In this document: in pieces, positions 52,767 to 63,814 of the stretch | How the letters are laid out: each line of letters starts with the position of its first letter | Numbering within the stretch: the first letter of the stretch is position 1 | From: JACCWP01 sp963785115 | GTDB taxonomy: Bacteria > Actinomycetota > Actinomycetes > Propionibacteriales > Nocardioidaceae | Direction of reading: 5' to 3' | DNA length: 64,000 bases | Assembly: GCA_963785115.1 (NCBI GenBank) | Contig: CAWATY010000005.1 | Location: 1 to 64,000 of the forward strand | The notes under the pieces: generated by a model | Seen by the model: only the letters and a program-made list of their open reading frames with translations | The model's database searches: none | What the model was told of the DNA's origin: nothing | Translations under genes and position numbers: made by a program

Positions 52767-55016
52767 TCATCGGGAGTGGCCCAGCCGTTCGGCGAGCGTC
52801 GCCAGCAGGTCGAGCGCGGCCTCGGGGATGACCGTGCCGGGGCCGAACACCGCGGCGGCGCCGGCCTCCTTCAGCGCCGGCAGGTCCTCGGTGGGCACCA
52901 CGCCGCCGACCACGACCATGATGTCGTCGCGGCCCTGCTCGGCGAGCTCGGAGCGCAGCGCAGGCACCAGCGTGAGGTGGCCGGCCGCCAGCGTGGACAC
53001 GCCGACCACGTGCACGTCGGACTCCACCGCCTGCGCGGCCACCTCCGCGGGCGTCTGGAACAGCGGGCCCACGTCGACGTCGAAGCCGAGGTCGGCGAAC
53101 GCCGTGGCGATGACCTTCTGCCCGCGGTCGTGCCCGTCCTGGCCCATCTTGGCGACCAGGATCCGCGGCCGGCGGCCCTCGTGCTCCTCGAACTCCGCCA
53201 CCGCCTCGCGCATCCGGTCCGCGCCGTCGGACATGCCGGCCTCCTGGGAGTAGACGCCGCTGATGGTCCGGATCTCGCCGGTGTAGCGGCCGAACTCGCG
53301 CTCCAGCGCGTCCGAGATCTCGCCGACGGTCGCGTGCGCGCGGGCGGCGTCGATGGCCAGCGCCAGCAGGTTGTTGTCCAGCCCCGGCGCAGGTTCGCCG
53401 GCGGCGCGGGTGAGCGCCTCCAGCGCCGCCTGGCACGCCTCGTCGTCGCGCTCCTCGCGCAGCCGCTGCAGCTTGGCCACCTGCTCCTCGCGCACCGCGC
53501 GGTTGTCGACCCGCAGCACCTCGACGTCCTCGTCGACGTCGACGCGGTAGCGGTTGACGCCGATCACCGGCTGCCGCCCGGCGTCGATCCGGGCCTGCGT
53601 CCGTGCCGCCGCCTCCTCCACCCGCAGCTTGGGGATGCCGGCCTCGATGGCCTCGGCCATCCCGCCGGCCTCCTCCACCTCCTCGATGTGCGCCCACGCC
53701 CGCTTGGCCAGCTCGTAGGTCAGCCGCTCCACGTACGCGCTGCCACCCCACGGGTCGATCACCCGGGTGGTGCCGGCCTCGCGCTGCAGCAGCAGCTGGG
53801 TGTTGCGGGCGATCCGGGCGGAGAAGTCGGTGGGCAGCGCGAGCGCCTCGTCCAGGGCGTTGGTGTGCAGCGACTGCGTGTGCCCCTGGGTCGACGCCAT
53901 CGCCTCGACACACGTGCGCACCACGTTGTTGTAGACGTCCTGCGCCGTCAGCGACCAGCCGGAGGTCTGGCAGTGGGTGCGCAGCGAGAGCGAGCGCGGG
54001 TTCGCGGGCTCGAACCGGTTGACCAGCTTGGCCCAGAGCATCCGCGCGGCCCGCATCTTCGCGATCTCCATGAAGAAGTTCATGCCGGTGGCCCAGAAGA
54101 ACGACAGCCGCGGTGCGAAGTCGTCGATGTCGAGCCCCGCCGCCAGCCCCGCCCGCAGGTACTCCACGCCGTCGGCCAGCGTGTACGCGAGCTCGAGGTC
54201 GGCCGTCGCCCCGGCCTCCTGGATGTGGTAGCCGGAGACCGAGATCGAGTTGAACCGGGGCATCCGCTGCGAGGCGAACGCGAAGATGTCGCTGATGATC
54301 CGCATCGAGGGGCCCGGCGGGTAGATGTAGGTGTTGCGGACCATGAACTCCTTGAGGATGTCGTTCTGGATGGTCCCGGTCAGCGACTCCGGCGGCACGC
54401 CCTGCTCCTCGGCGGCCACGACGTACAGCGCCAGCACGGGGAGAACGGCACCGTTCATCGTCATCGACACGCTCATCCGGTCCAGCGGGATGCCGTCGAA
54501 CAGCTCGCGCATGTCGAGGATGGAGTCGATCGCCACGCCGGCCATGCCGACGTCGCCGCCGACCCGCGGGTGGTCGGAGTCGTACCCGCGGTGGGTCGGC
54601 AGGTCGAACGCGACCGACAACCCCTTCTGTCCCGCCGCCAGGTTGCGCCGGTAGAACGCGTTGGAGTCGTGTGCCGTCGAGAACCCCGCGTACTGCCGGA
54701 TCGTCCAGGGCTGGGTGAGGTACATCGTCGGGTACGGACCGCGCAGGTACGGGGCCGTGCCGGGCCAGGTGCCCAGGAAGTCGAGCGTGTCGGTGTCGTC
54801 GCGGCTGTAGACGCGGCGCACGCCGATGCCCTCGGGCGTCGGCCACGTCCGATCGGGATCGGCGGCGTCGAGGGTGCGCGCCGGATCGTCGGGGTCAGCC
54901 AGCGGCGGGTAGTCGTCGGCCTCGGCGGCCAGCGCCGCCTCCCACTGCTTCGCGGAGTCCCGCGGCGGATCGAGGTCGCCGAGCGGAACGTCGGCGAAGC
55001 TCGGGATCCTGCTCAT
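52767..55016 (-). CDS. mutB: Methylmalonyl-CoA mutase, large (catalytic) subunit
   Basis: A 749-aa adenosylcobalamin enzyme interconverting methylmalonyl-CoA and succinyl-CoA. The TIM barrel has RQYAGFSTAHDSNAFYRRNL, GLSVAFDLPTHRGYDSDH and SISGYHIQEAG-type VSGYHIQEAGATADLEL. The C-terminal B12 domain has the base-off motif D-x-H-x-x-G in MGQDGHDRGQKVIATAF. The ATG overlaps the mutA stop (ATGA); the upstream open frame beyond it is not part of the protein. It allows use of propionyl-CoA, from odd-chain or branched substrates. Confidence 0.95.
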   Translation of the reverse strand: MSRIPSFADVPLGDLDPPRDSAKQWEAALAAEADDYPPLADPDDPARTLDAADPDRTWPTPEGIGVRRVYSRDDTDTLDFLGTWPGTAPYLRGPYPTMYLTQPWTIRQYAGFSTAHDSNAFYRRNLAAGQKGLSVAFDLPTHRGYDSDHPRVGGDVGMAGVAIDSILDMRELFDGIPLDRMSVSMTMNGAVLPVLALYVVAAEEQGVPPESLTGTIQNDILKEFMVRNTYIYPPGPSMRIISDIFAFASQRMPRFNSISVSGYHIQEAGATADLELAYTLADGVEYLRAGLAAGLDIDDFAPRLSFFWATGMNFFMEIAKMRAARMLWAKLVNRFEPANPRSLSLRTHCQTSGWSLTAQDVYNNVVRTCVEAMASTQGHTQSLHTNALDEALALPTDFSARIARNTQLLLQREAGTTRVIDPWGGSAYVERLTYELAKRAWAHIEEVEEAGGMAEAIEAGIPKLRVEEAAARTQARIDAGRQPVIGVNRYRVDVDEDVEVLRVDNRAVREEQVAKLQRLREERDDEACQAALEALTRAAGEPAPGLDNNLLALAIDAARAHATVGEISDALEREFGRYTGEIRTISGVYSQEAGMSDGADRMREAVAEFEEHEGRRPRILVAKMGQDGHDRGQKVIATAFADLGFDVDVGPLFQTPAEVAAQAVESDVHVVGVSTLAAGHLTLVPALRSELAEQGRDDIMVVVGGVVPTEDLPALKEAGAAAVFGPGTVIPEAALDLLATLAERLGHSR

Positions 55017-56872
55017 CGGGCCACCCCCAGGGCGTCGAGCGCCTCGCCCAGGCCGGCCACCAGGTCGCCGTCCGGGTCGAGCCTGACGTCGATCCCGTCG
55101 GCCGTCGGACCCCCGGCTGTCAGCACCGCGCCCGCCCCCGCCTCCCGGGCCTCGCGCGCCGCCGGCGAGACGTCGTCGGCGGTCGCAGACGCGTCCGGGC
55201 ACAGGCAGACGGCGCCGTCGCCGTTGTCCTCGCCGGTGCCGGTGCGCGTCTCGATGCCGCCCGGCCGCAGGGCTCCGGCGGCCCACTCGACCCGGTCCGC
55301 GGCGTCGTCGCCCACCGGGACCAGGAGTACTGACGGCCAGCCGCCGGTGGCCTCGCGGTGCGCGTCGGCGCGGTCACGCAACGCCTCCCACGGCTCGGAC
55401 CAGCGGCGGCGCGGCAGGCCGCCTGTCAGCTCGGGCTCGACGGGCTCCCGGGTGACCGTGCGCTCGCCGAGCAGCGGGAACTCGCTGACCCCCACGACGC
55501 TCTGCTCGCGGTGGGCCAGCCGTCGGTCCCGCTCGGCGGCCGTCGCCGCCAGCTCGTCGGCGACCAGGCCGGAGTCCAGCGCCTGTGTGATGCCGCCCGC
55601 CGCCTCGAGCCGCTGGAACCAGGCCCAGGCCGCCGCGGCAAGGTCGCGGGTGAGCGCCTCGACGTACCACGACCCCCCGGCGGGATCGACCACCCGCGCG
55701 AGGTGCGACTCCTCCCGAAGCAGGGTCTGGGTGTTGCGTGCGATCCGGCGGGCGAACGCGTCCGGGCGGCCGATCGCTGTGTCGAAGGCCAGCACGGTCA
55801 CCGCGTCGGCGCCGCCGACGCCCGCGCCGAGGCAGGCGAGGGTGCCGCGCAGCAGGTTGACCCACGGATCGTGCCGCGTCGTCATCGCCCACGAGGTCAC
55901 CGCGTGCTGCCGCTGGCCGCGGCGCTCCGGGGCGACGCCGGCCACCTCGCCGACCCGGTGCCACAGCAGCCGGGCCGCGCGCAGCTTGGCCGTGGTGACG
56001 AACTGGTCGGCCGTGGCGGCCAGCCGGAATTCCAGCTGATCCACCGCCGCGTCGAGCTCCAGACCCGAGTCGCCGAGCACGCGGAGGTACGCCACGCCGG
56101 TCGCGACCGCCAGGCCCAGCTCCTGCACGTCGGAGCCGCCCGCCTCGTGGTAGGGCAGCGCGTCGACCGTGACCGCTCGCAGCCGCGGCGTCTCGGCGGC
56201 GCAGCGCCGGGCCCAGGACGACGCCTCGGCCAGCCCGTCGTCGAGGGGCTCGGCGCGACCGGTCCGCGCCCGCAACCCGATCGGGTCGAAACCCAACGAG
56301 CCGGCCAGGGCGCCGGGGTCGACGCCCTGGTGGTCGGCGAGCGAGCGCAGCGACTCTGCCGCGGCCGCCGACCCGCCCCGGGCATCCAGGGCGACCGGGG
56401 CCAGGTCGAGCCGCACGTCGGCGAGCACCTGGGCGAGATCGTCGACGGCGATCCGCCCCGGGCCGAGCCCGAGCCACAGCGACGTGACTCCGTTCGCCAG
56501 GTCGGCGAGCAGCGCCTCGGCGCAGCCGGCCGGGTCGGGGTCAGCATGGTGCTGGCGGACGTCCCAGCCGTCGGGGCCCGCCCCCTGGGCGCGGCCGCCG
56601 CGGGCGTACGGCACGACGCCCGGGTGCCCGATCGGCGCAGCAGCGTCGTCGGCGGTGTAGAGCGGTCGGACGGTGACGCCGTCGAGCAGCTCGGTCGTCA
56701 GGGCGTCGGCCGCGGCCTCGGCGCCGTCGCTGCCGAAGTCGACGCCAGACTTCTGCAGCACCCGGCCGACGGCCTCCAGCCACTGCTCCCGGGTCGCCGG
56801 CGCGAAGTCGGCCGCCAGCCGCAGGTCCTCGACCTCGGGCGGGTCCTGCGCCGTCACGTCCCTGGTTGGCAT
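55013..56872 (-). CDS. mutA: Methylmalonyl-CoA mutase, small subunit
   Basis: A 619-aa non-catalytic partner of MutB. It keeps the barrel and parts of the mutase pattern (RIARNTQTLLREESHLARVVDPAGGSWYVE, LRAARLLWHRVGEVAG) but the C-terminal domain lacks the DxHxxG cobalamin motif, as is normal for this subunit. GAGGAGG lies 6 bases before the ATG. It heads the mutA-mutB-meaB operon and diverges from the M20 gene. Confidence 0.93.
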   Translation of the reverse strand: MPTRDVTAQDPPEVEDLRLAADFAPATREQWLEAVGRVLQKSGVDFGSDGAEAAADALTTELLDGVTVRPLYTADDAAAPIGHPGVVPYARGGRAQGAGPDGWDVRQHHADPDPAGCAEALLADLANGVTSLWLGLGPGRIAVDDLAQVLADVRLDLAPVALDARGGSAAAAESLRSLADHQGVDPGALAGSLGFDPIGLRARTGRAEPLDDGLAEASSWARRCAAETPRLRAVTVDALPYHEAGGSDVQELGLAVATGVAYLRVLGDSGLELDAAVDQLEFRLAATADQFVTTAKLRAARLLWHRVGEVAGVAPERRGQRQHAVTSWAMTTRHDPWVNLLRGTLACLGAGVGGADAVTVLAFDTAIGRPDAFARRIARNTQTLLREESHLARVVDPAGGSWYVEALTRDLAAAAWAWFQRLEAAGGITQALDSGLVADELAATAAERDRRLAHREQSVVGVSEFPLLGERTVTREPVEPELTGGLPRRRWSEPWEALRDRADAHREATGGWPSVLLVPVGDDAADRVEWAAGALRPGGIETRTGTGEDNGDGAVCLCPDASATADDVSPAAREAREAGAGAVLTAGGPTADGIDVRLDPDGDLVAGLGEALDALGVAR

Positions 56873-56966
56873 CGCCGGCCTCCTCGCACGGGCGGTCCCC
56901 GGCAGCCTAGGACGCTCCCGGCCCCGTCTTGTCGCCGGATGACCGACGTCACCCGACCGCCGCCGG

Positions 56967-56972
56967 TAACCT
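56967..56972 (+). promoter_or_regulatory. -10 element TAACCT of a leaderless promoter
   Basis: Six bases separate the hexamer from the GTG at 56979; no ribosome binding site is present. Confidence 0.55.
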
Positions 56973-56978
56973 CAGCAG

Positions 56979-58187
56979 GTGCCCGACCACCATCCGACGG
57001 GCGTCGACGCCATGCTGCAGGTCGTCGATGAACGCGCCCGCGACCTGCAGTCGCTTCGCCGCGACCTGCACGCCCACCCCGAGCTGGCCTGGCACGAGCG
57101 GCGGACGACCGACGCGGTCATCACCCGGCTGGAAACGAGCGACATCCAGGTCAAGCGGCTCGACGCCAGCGGGCTGTTCGCCGAGATCGGGCCAGCCGAC
57201 GGCCCGGTCGTGGCCCTGCGGGCGGACATGGACGCGCTGCCGGTGCCCGACGAGACGTCCGACCCGTGGCGCTCCACGGTCAGCGGGGTCGCGCACGCCT
57301 GCGGTCACGACGTGCACACGGCGGCCCTGACCGGAGCCGGACTCGCCCTGGCCGAGATGCACCGGCGGGAGCCGCTGCCCTACCGGGTGCGGCTGATCTT
57401 CCAGCCCGCCGAGGAGATCATGCCGGGCGGTGCGCAGACGATGATCGCGGCCGGTGCGCTCGACGACGTCGAGCGGATCTTCGCCCTGCACTGCGACCCC
57501 ACCCTCGACGTCGGCCAGGTCGGGCTGCGCACCGGCCCGCTCACGGGCGCCTCGGACGCGTTGACCGTCACCCTCAGCGGGCGCGGCGGGCACACCTCGC
57601 GCCCGCACCTCACCGAGGACCTCGTCTTCGCACTCGGCGTGCTCGTCACCCAGCTGCCCTCGGCGCTGTCCCGGCGGCTCGACCCCCGGGCGGGCGCCAG
57701 CCTGGTCTGGGGCATGGTCCGCTCCGGAGACGCGCTCAACGTCATTCCTTCGACCGGAAGGATCGGCGGCACGCTGCGGATGCTGGACTCGTCGGCCTGG
57801 CACGAGGCCGAGCACCTCGTGCGGCACCTGGTGCACGACCTGCTGCAGCCCTACGGCGTCACCGCCTCTGTCGACTACGTGCGCGGCGTGCCACCGGTGG
57901 TCAACCACCCGCTGGCCACCGACGAGCTCGGGCGGGCGGTGACGGCGACGCTCGGCGAGTCCGCACTGGTCCCGACCCGGCAGAGCCTCGGCGGCGAGGA
58001 CTTCGCCTGGTATGTCGAGACCGTGCCCGGCGCCATGGGTCGACTCGGCACCCGTACCCCCGGTGGGCCGACCTTCGAGCTGCACCAGGGCAACCTGCGC
58101 ATCGACGACCGGTCCACGGTCGTCGCGGCCAAGGTAATGGCCGTCGCGGCGCTCACCGCGGACCGTCCGCGGCTTGCAATCGCGTAA
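56979..58187 (+). CDS. M20-family amidohydrolase
   Basis: A 402-aa metal-dependent amidohydrolase of the M20D (hippurate/IAA-amino-acid hydrolase) type. Metal and catalytic residues are visible in ALRADMDALPVPDE, AHACGHDVHTAALTGAGLAL and FQPAEEIMPGGAQTM; the dimerisation insert has GRGGHTSRPHLTEDLVFA, and the last metal ligand lies in LGGEDFAWYVE. Likely reactions are hydrolysis of N-acyl amino acids. It is transcribed without a leader, divergently from mutA. Confidence 0.88.
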   Translation: MPDHHPTGVDAMLQVVDERARDLQSLRRDLHAHPELAWHERRTTDAVITRLETSDIQVKRLDASGLFAEIGPADGPVVALRADMDALPVPDETSDPWRSTVSGVAHACGHDVHTAALTGAGLALAEMHRREPLPYRVRLIFQPAEEIMPGGAQTMIAAGALDDVERIFALHCDPTLDVGQVGLRTGPLTGASDALTVTLSGRGGHTSRPHLTEDLVFALGVLVTQLPSALSRRLDPRAGASLVWGMVRSGDALNVIPSTGRIGGTLRMLDSSAWHEAEHLVRHLVHDLLQPYGVTASVDYVRGVPPVVNHPLATDELGRAVTATLGESALVPTRQSLGGEDFAWYVETVPGAMGRLGTRTPGGPTFELHQGNLRIDDRSTVVAAKVMAVAALTADRPRLAIA

Positions 58188-58239
58188 CGACCCAGACGTC
58201 GCTGACCGCAAGCTGGTCACGCGCCCCCGCCGGGCTGTC

Positions 58240-58245
58240 TAGGAT
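58240..58245 (+). promoter_or_regulatory. -10-like element TAGGAT before the nucleoside transporter operon
   Basis: It lies 47 bp before the GTG of the binding-protein gene, giving a leader of about 40 bases that contains GGAGGA. No clear -35 is seen. Confidence 0.4.
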
Positions 58246-58292
58246 GCCGAGCGACCCTCGCCCGCGCGGGGTGGGGCGATGGAGGAGGAATA

Positions 58293-59402
58293 GTGCGGCT
58301 CAGGGGACGTGGAGTGGCGGCGATTCTGGCTGCCACGGCGCTGGTCGTCGGCGGTTGCGCCAGCGGTGGCGATGACGACGACAGTGCCAGCGACGGGGCA
58401 TCGGACGACGGCAGCAGCTCGGAGGACATCTGCGAGAGCGCCGACGGCGACGGTCCCGCGATCGGGCTGGCCTATGACGTCGGGGGTCGCGGCGACCAGT
58501 CGTTCAATGACTCGGCCTACGAGGGTCTGAAGAAGGCCGTCGACGAGCTGGACGCGACCTGCGCCGAGGCCGAGGCCCAGGCCGGCGAGAACGACGCCGA
58601 CCGCGAGGAGCGGCTGCGCACCTTGATCGACGGTGGTTACACCACGATCATCGGCGTCGGGTTCGTCTACTCGGTCGCCGTCTACAACGTGGCGCCTGAC
58701 TACCCCGAGGTCGAGTTCGGCATCATCGACGGCTTCAACCCCACCGAGTCGCAGGAGGACCTCGACAACGTCGCGAACATCAACTTCGCGGCCAACGAGG
58801 GCTCGTTCCTGGTCGGCGTGGCGGCAGCGCTGACGACCGAGACCGACAACGTCGGCTTCATCGGGGGCACCAACACCCCGCTGATCCAGGGCTTCGAGGC
58901 CGGCTTCAACGCCGGTGTCGAGGAGATCGACCCCAACATCGAGATCCAGAGCCAGTACCTGAGCCAGGACGACCCGGTGAAGGGCTTCGAGAACCCGGCC
59001 GGGGGCGAGACGGCCGCCACCGGCATGTACGACAACGGCGCAGACGTGGTCTACCACGCGGCCGGCAAGTCCGGCCTCGGCCTGTTCGACGCCGTGGTGC
59101 AGGCGGGCGAAGGCAACTGGGCGATCGGCGTCGACTCCGACCAGTACCTCACCGCCGACCCCGACCAGCAGCCGTTCATCCTCACGTCGGCGATCAAGCG
59201 CGTCGACACCGGGGTGTTCGAGTTCGCCAAGTCGGTCGACGCGGGCGACCCCCCCGTCGGCTACATCACCTACGACCTGTCCAGCGGAGGCGTCGACTAC
59301 TCGACGTCCAACCCCGACCTGCCGCAGGACGTCATCGACAAGGTCGACGAGTACAAGCAGATGATCATCGACGGCGAGATCGAGGTCCCTGCCGAGCTGT
59401 GA
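58293..59402 (+). CDS. BMP-family (PnrA-type) nucleoside-binding lipoprotein
   Basis: A 369-aa binding protein. The signal ends in VVGGC (C22), followed by an acidic low-complexity linker (SGGDDDDSASDGASDDGSSS). The BMP domain shows IGLAYDVGGRGDQSFNDSAYEGL, VGFVYSVAVYNVAPDYPEVEFGIIDG, NVGFIGGTNTPLIQGFEAGF and VVYHAAGKSGLGLFDAV. Such proteins bind purine or other nucleosides. GGAGGA lies 5 bases before the GTG. It is first in the operon with two permeases, an ATPase and cytidine deaminase, which points to nucleoside uptake. Confidence 0.9.
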   Translation: MRLRGRGVAAILAATALVVGGCASGGDDDDSASDGASDDGSSSEDICESADGDGPAIGLAYDVGGRGDQSFNDSAYEGLKKAVDELDATCAEAEAQAGENDADREERLRTLIDGGYTTIIGVGFVYSVAVYNVAPDYPEVEFGIIDGFNPTESQEDLDNVANINFAANEGSFLVGVAAALTTETDNVGFIGGTNTPLIQGFEAGFNAGVEEIDPNIEIQSQYLSQDDPVKGFENPAGGETAATGMYDNGADVVYHAAGKSGLGLFDAVVQAGEGNWAIGVDSDQYLTADPDQQPFILTSAIKRVDTGVFEFAKSVDAGDPPVGYITYDLSSGGVDYSTSNPDLPQDVIDKVDEYKQMIIDGEIEVPAEL

Positions 59403-59422
59403 TCGGCTGATCGCACGACCGG

Positions 59423-59456
59423 AGCCCGGGGGCGGGCGATAGCGTGCCCCCGGGCT
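59423..59456 (+). terminator. Hairpin after the binding-protein gene
   Basis: AGCCCGGGGGC (59423-59433) pairs perfectly with GCCCCCGGGCT (59446-59456) around a 12-base loop. It is 21 bp after the lipoprotein stop and 50 bp before the ATPase gene, and has no T tract. It probably stabilises or partly terminates the transcript so that more binding protein is made. Confidence 0.6.
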
Positions 59457-59506
59457 TCGGCCCGTCCTGTCCCCGTTCTGTCCCCGTACCGTCCAGCGGA
59501 GGCGAG

Positions 59507-61056
<1,550 letters not shown>

Positions 61057-61060
<4 letters not shown>

Positions 61061-62154
61061 GTCCGCTGCGCAAGATCCTGCTGGCCCTCTCGGCACCGGT
61101 GCTGGCCTTCGTCGTCGCCGCCGTGGTCACGTCGGTCGTGCTGGTGGCGGCCGGCGACTCGCCCGCCGACTTCTGGTCGGTGCTGCTCTCGGCACCCGAG
61201 CACCGCAACTACGTGGCGATGGCGAACAACGCGGCGGTGCTGTACCTGTCCGGTCTGGCCGCGGCCATCGGCTTCCGGATGAACCTGTTCAACATCGGCG
61301 TCGAGGGCCAGTACCGCGTCGCCACCTTCGCCGGTGCGGTCTTCGCCGGACAGACGCTGCTGCCTGGTGCGCTGAACACGGTCGTCGCCGTCCTGGTCGC
61401 GATGGCGGCCGGCGCGCTGTGGGCGGGCATCGCCGCGGTCCTGCGAGTGACCCGCGGGGTCAGCGAGGTCATCTCGACCATCATGCTCAACGCCATCGCC
61501 CTGTCGCTGGTGGCGTACCTGTTGCAGAAGGTCGGTAGCCGGGAAGGCCAGACGTTCGAGACCGATCCGATCCCCGAGTCGTCGTGGGTGCCGAGCTTCC
61601 CGTTGTTCCCCGACGAGGCGTCGGAGGTCTACGGGCTGGCGCTGCTCGCCATCGTCGCGGGCGTGGCGTTCGCGGTGCTGCTGAGCCGCACCCGCTTCGG
61701 CTTCGACCTGCGCGCCACCGGCCAGTCGGAGTCCGCCGCAGTGGCCAGCGGCGTCGACGTCAAGCGGATGGTCATCTACGCGATGCTCATGTCCGGCGCG
61801 GTCGCGGGCCTGATCGGCATGCCCGAGCTGTTCGGTGCGTCGCACGCCTACGGCTCCACCATCCAGACCGGCATCGGCTTCACCGGCATCGCGGTGGCCC
61901 TGCTGGGCCGCAACAGCCCGTGGGGCATCGCGGTGGGCGCCCTGATCTTCGCGTTCCTCAACCAGCAGGCCAGCCCGCTGGGCATCCAGGCCGGGATCTC
62001 GACGGAGATCATCGCGGTCACCCAGGGCGTGGTCGTGCTCTCCGTGGTCATCGCCTACGAGGTCGTCCGGCGGGCCACCGCCCGAGCCGAGCAGGCCGAG
62101 GTGTCCCGCCAGCTGCGACGACGGCGTGGCGCCGACGAGGAGGTCCCCGCATGA
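61057..62154 (+). CDS. Nucleoside ABC transporter permease 1
   Basis: A 365-aa BPD_transp_2-type permease with about nine helices. Typical segments are FRMNLFNIGVEGQYRVATFAGA, RGVSEVISTIMLNAIALSLVAYLL, GFDLRATGQSESAAVASGVDVKRM (cytoplasmic coupling loop) and GFTGIAVALLGRNSPWGI. It overlaps the ATPase and second permease genes by ATGA on both sides, as expected for strict stoichiometry. Confidence 0.9.
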
Positions 62155-63410
62155 GCGTCGTGGTGACGCCGGACGTGGTAGCTCCTGCTCCCGACGACCG
62201 CGCGGTCAGCAGGGGTGCGCGACTGTGGTTGTACGCGCTGGCAGGCCTGGTGGCGCTGTCGCTGGTGCGCGTCGTCACCGGCGCCGACGACCTCACGTCG
62301 GCCGGCACGATGCGAGCCGCGATCATCGCCGCCATCCCGATCGCGATGGCCGGCCTCGGCGGCCTGTGGTCCGAGCGCGCTGGCGTGGTGAACATCGGGC
62401 TCGAGGGAATGATGATCCTCGGCGCCATCGGCGCCGGCTACTACACCTACTACCAGGGGGTGTGGATCGGCCTGCTGGGCGCGATGCTGTTCGGTGCCAT
62501 CGGTGGGGTGCTGCACGCGGTGGCGACGGTGGTCTTCGCCGTCGACCAGATCGTCTCCGGCGTGGCGATCAACATCATCGCGGCGGGCGTCGCGGGGTTC
62601 CTGGCCGAGGTCTTCTTCGCCGACCTCGAGGGAGGCGGCCCCACGCAGTCGCCGTCGCTCGACCGTCCACCGGCGGTGACCGTGCCCGGCATCGCGGACT
62701 GGTCCGGAGACCTGGCGGACAAGGGCTGGTTCTTCGTGTCTGACCTGGCGGGTCTCGTCAACGCGCTGACCGAGAACCTTTCGTACTTCACCATCCTCGC
62801 GGTCGTGCTCATCTTCGGCACCGGCTGGCTGCTCTGGCACACGGCCTTCGGGCTGCGGCTGCGCGCGTGCGGCGAGGCGCCGCAGTCGGCCGAGACCCTC
62901 GGGGTGAACGTCTACCGCTTCAAGTTCCTCGCGGTGACGATGTCCGGGGTCTTCGCGGGCTTCGCCGGCTGCTTCCTGGTGCTGGTGGCCTCCTCCGGCT
63001 ACGCCAATGGGCAGACCGGCGGGCGGGGCTACATCGGCCTCGCGGCGATGATCTTCGGCAACTGGCGGCCGGGCGGCATGCTCACCGGATCGCTGCTGTT
63101 CGGCTTCACCGAGGGCGCCCGGCTGCGGCAGGGCGGCGAGTCGGTGCACGCGCTGCTGCTGCTCGTCGGTGTGGCGCTCGTGTGCCTGGCCATGTGGCAG
63201 CTGGTCCACGGGCGGCGGATCGCGGCCCTGTTCTCCGCGCTGATCGGCGCCGGCGCGCTGTGGTGGTACCTGTCCACCGACACCGTTCCTGACCCGTTCA
63301 CCGAGATGACGCCGTACGTCACGACGCTGCTGGTGCTGGCGCTGTTCTCGCAGCGACTACGAATGCCGGCGGCCGACGGACTCCCGTACCGGAAGGGTCA
63401 GGCCGGATGA
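62151..63410 (+). CDS. Nucleoside ABC transporter permease 2
   Basis: A 419-aa permease of the same family. It has AGLGGLWSERAGVVNIGLEGMMILGA, AVDQIVSGVAINIIAAGVAGFL, the coupling loop FGLRLRACGEAPQSAETLGVNVYRFKF, and GGRGYIGLAAMIFGNWRPGGM. A C-terminal extra pair of helices is present. It overlaps cytidine deaminase by ATGA. Confidence 0.9.
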   Translation: MSVVVTPDVVAPAPDDRAVSRGARLWLYALAGLVALSLVRVVTGADDLTSAGTMRAAIIAAIPIAMAGLGGLWSERAGVVNIGLEGMMILGAIGAGYYTYYQGVWIGLLGAMLFGAIGGVLHAVATVVFAVDQIVSGVAINIIAAGVAGFLAEVFFADLEGGGPTQSPSLDRPPAVTVPGIADWSGDLADKGWFFVSDLAGLVNALTENLSYFTILAVVLIFGTGWLLWHTAFGLRLRACGEAPQSAETLGVNVYRFKFLAVTMSGVFAGFAGCFLVLVASSGYANGQTGGRGYIGLAAMIFGNWRPGGMLTGSLLFGFTEGARLRQGGESVHALLLLVGVALVCLAMWQLVHGRRIAALFSALIGAGALWWYLSTDTVPDPFTEMTPYVTTLLVLALFSQRLRMPAADGLPYRKGQAG

Positions 63411-63814
63411 CGACGACGGGCCCGGAGGTGGACTGGGACGACCTGCGCGCCCACGCCGTCGCGGCGATGCAGCACGCCTACGCGCCCTACTCGCACTACC
63501 AGGTCGGCGTCGCCGGGCTGGTCGACGACGGCCGGGTCGTGGTCGGCTGCAACGTCGAGAACGCCTCCTACGGTGTCGGTCTGTGCGCCGAGTGCGGCAT
63601 GGTGTCGGCGCTGCACGCGAGCGGCGGCGGCCGGCTGGTGGCGGTGGCATGCGTCGACGCACAGGGCCGGCCGCTGATGCCGTGCGGGCGGTGCCGCCAG
63701 CTGCTGTGGGAGAACGGCGGGCCGCAGTGCCTGGTCGACACCTCGCAGGGGGTGCGTCCCATGACCGAGGTCCTTCCCGACGCGTTCGGTGCGGACGACC
63801 TGGACCGGGCGTGA
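63407..63814 (+). CDS. cdd: Cytidine deaminase
   Basis: A 135-aa tetrameric enzyme deaminating cytidine/deoxycytidine to uridine/deoxyuridine. The zinc and catalytic residues are in VGLCAECGMVSAL (CAE) and PLMPCGRCRQLL (PCGRC). The substrate loop NVENASYG is present. It is coupled to the permease by ATGA and to the following P450 gene by GTGA. It would process nucleosides imported by the transporter. Confidence 0.95.
   Translation: MTTTGPEVDWDDLRAHAVAAMQHAYAPYSHYQVGVAGLVDDGRVVVGCNVENASYGVGLCAECGMVSALHASGGGRLVAVACVDAQGRPLMPCGRCRQLLWENGGPQCLVDTSQGVRPMTEVLPDAFGADDLDRA

Noticed and set aside
55013..55400. MutA lacks the cobalamin-binding DxHxxG motif
   Set aside because: Expected for the small subunit of heterodimeric methylmalonyl-CoA mutase.
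52317..56039. A 1240-codon open frame on the plus strand
   Set aside because: It is opposite mutA, mutB and meaB, which are unmistakable; the plus frame has no domain similarity and arises from GC-rich codon bias.
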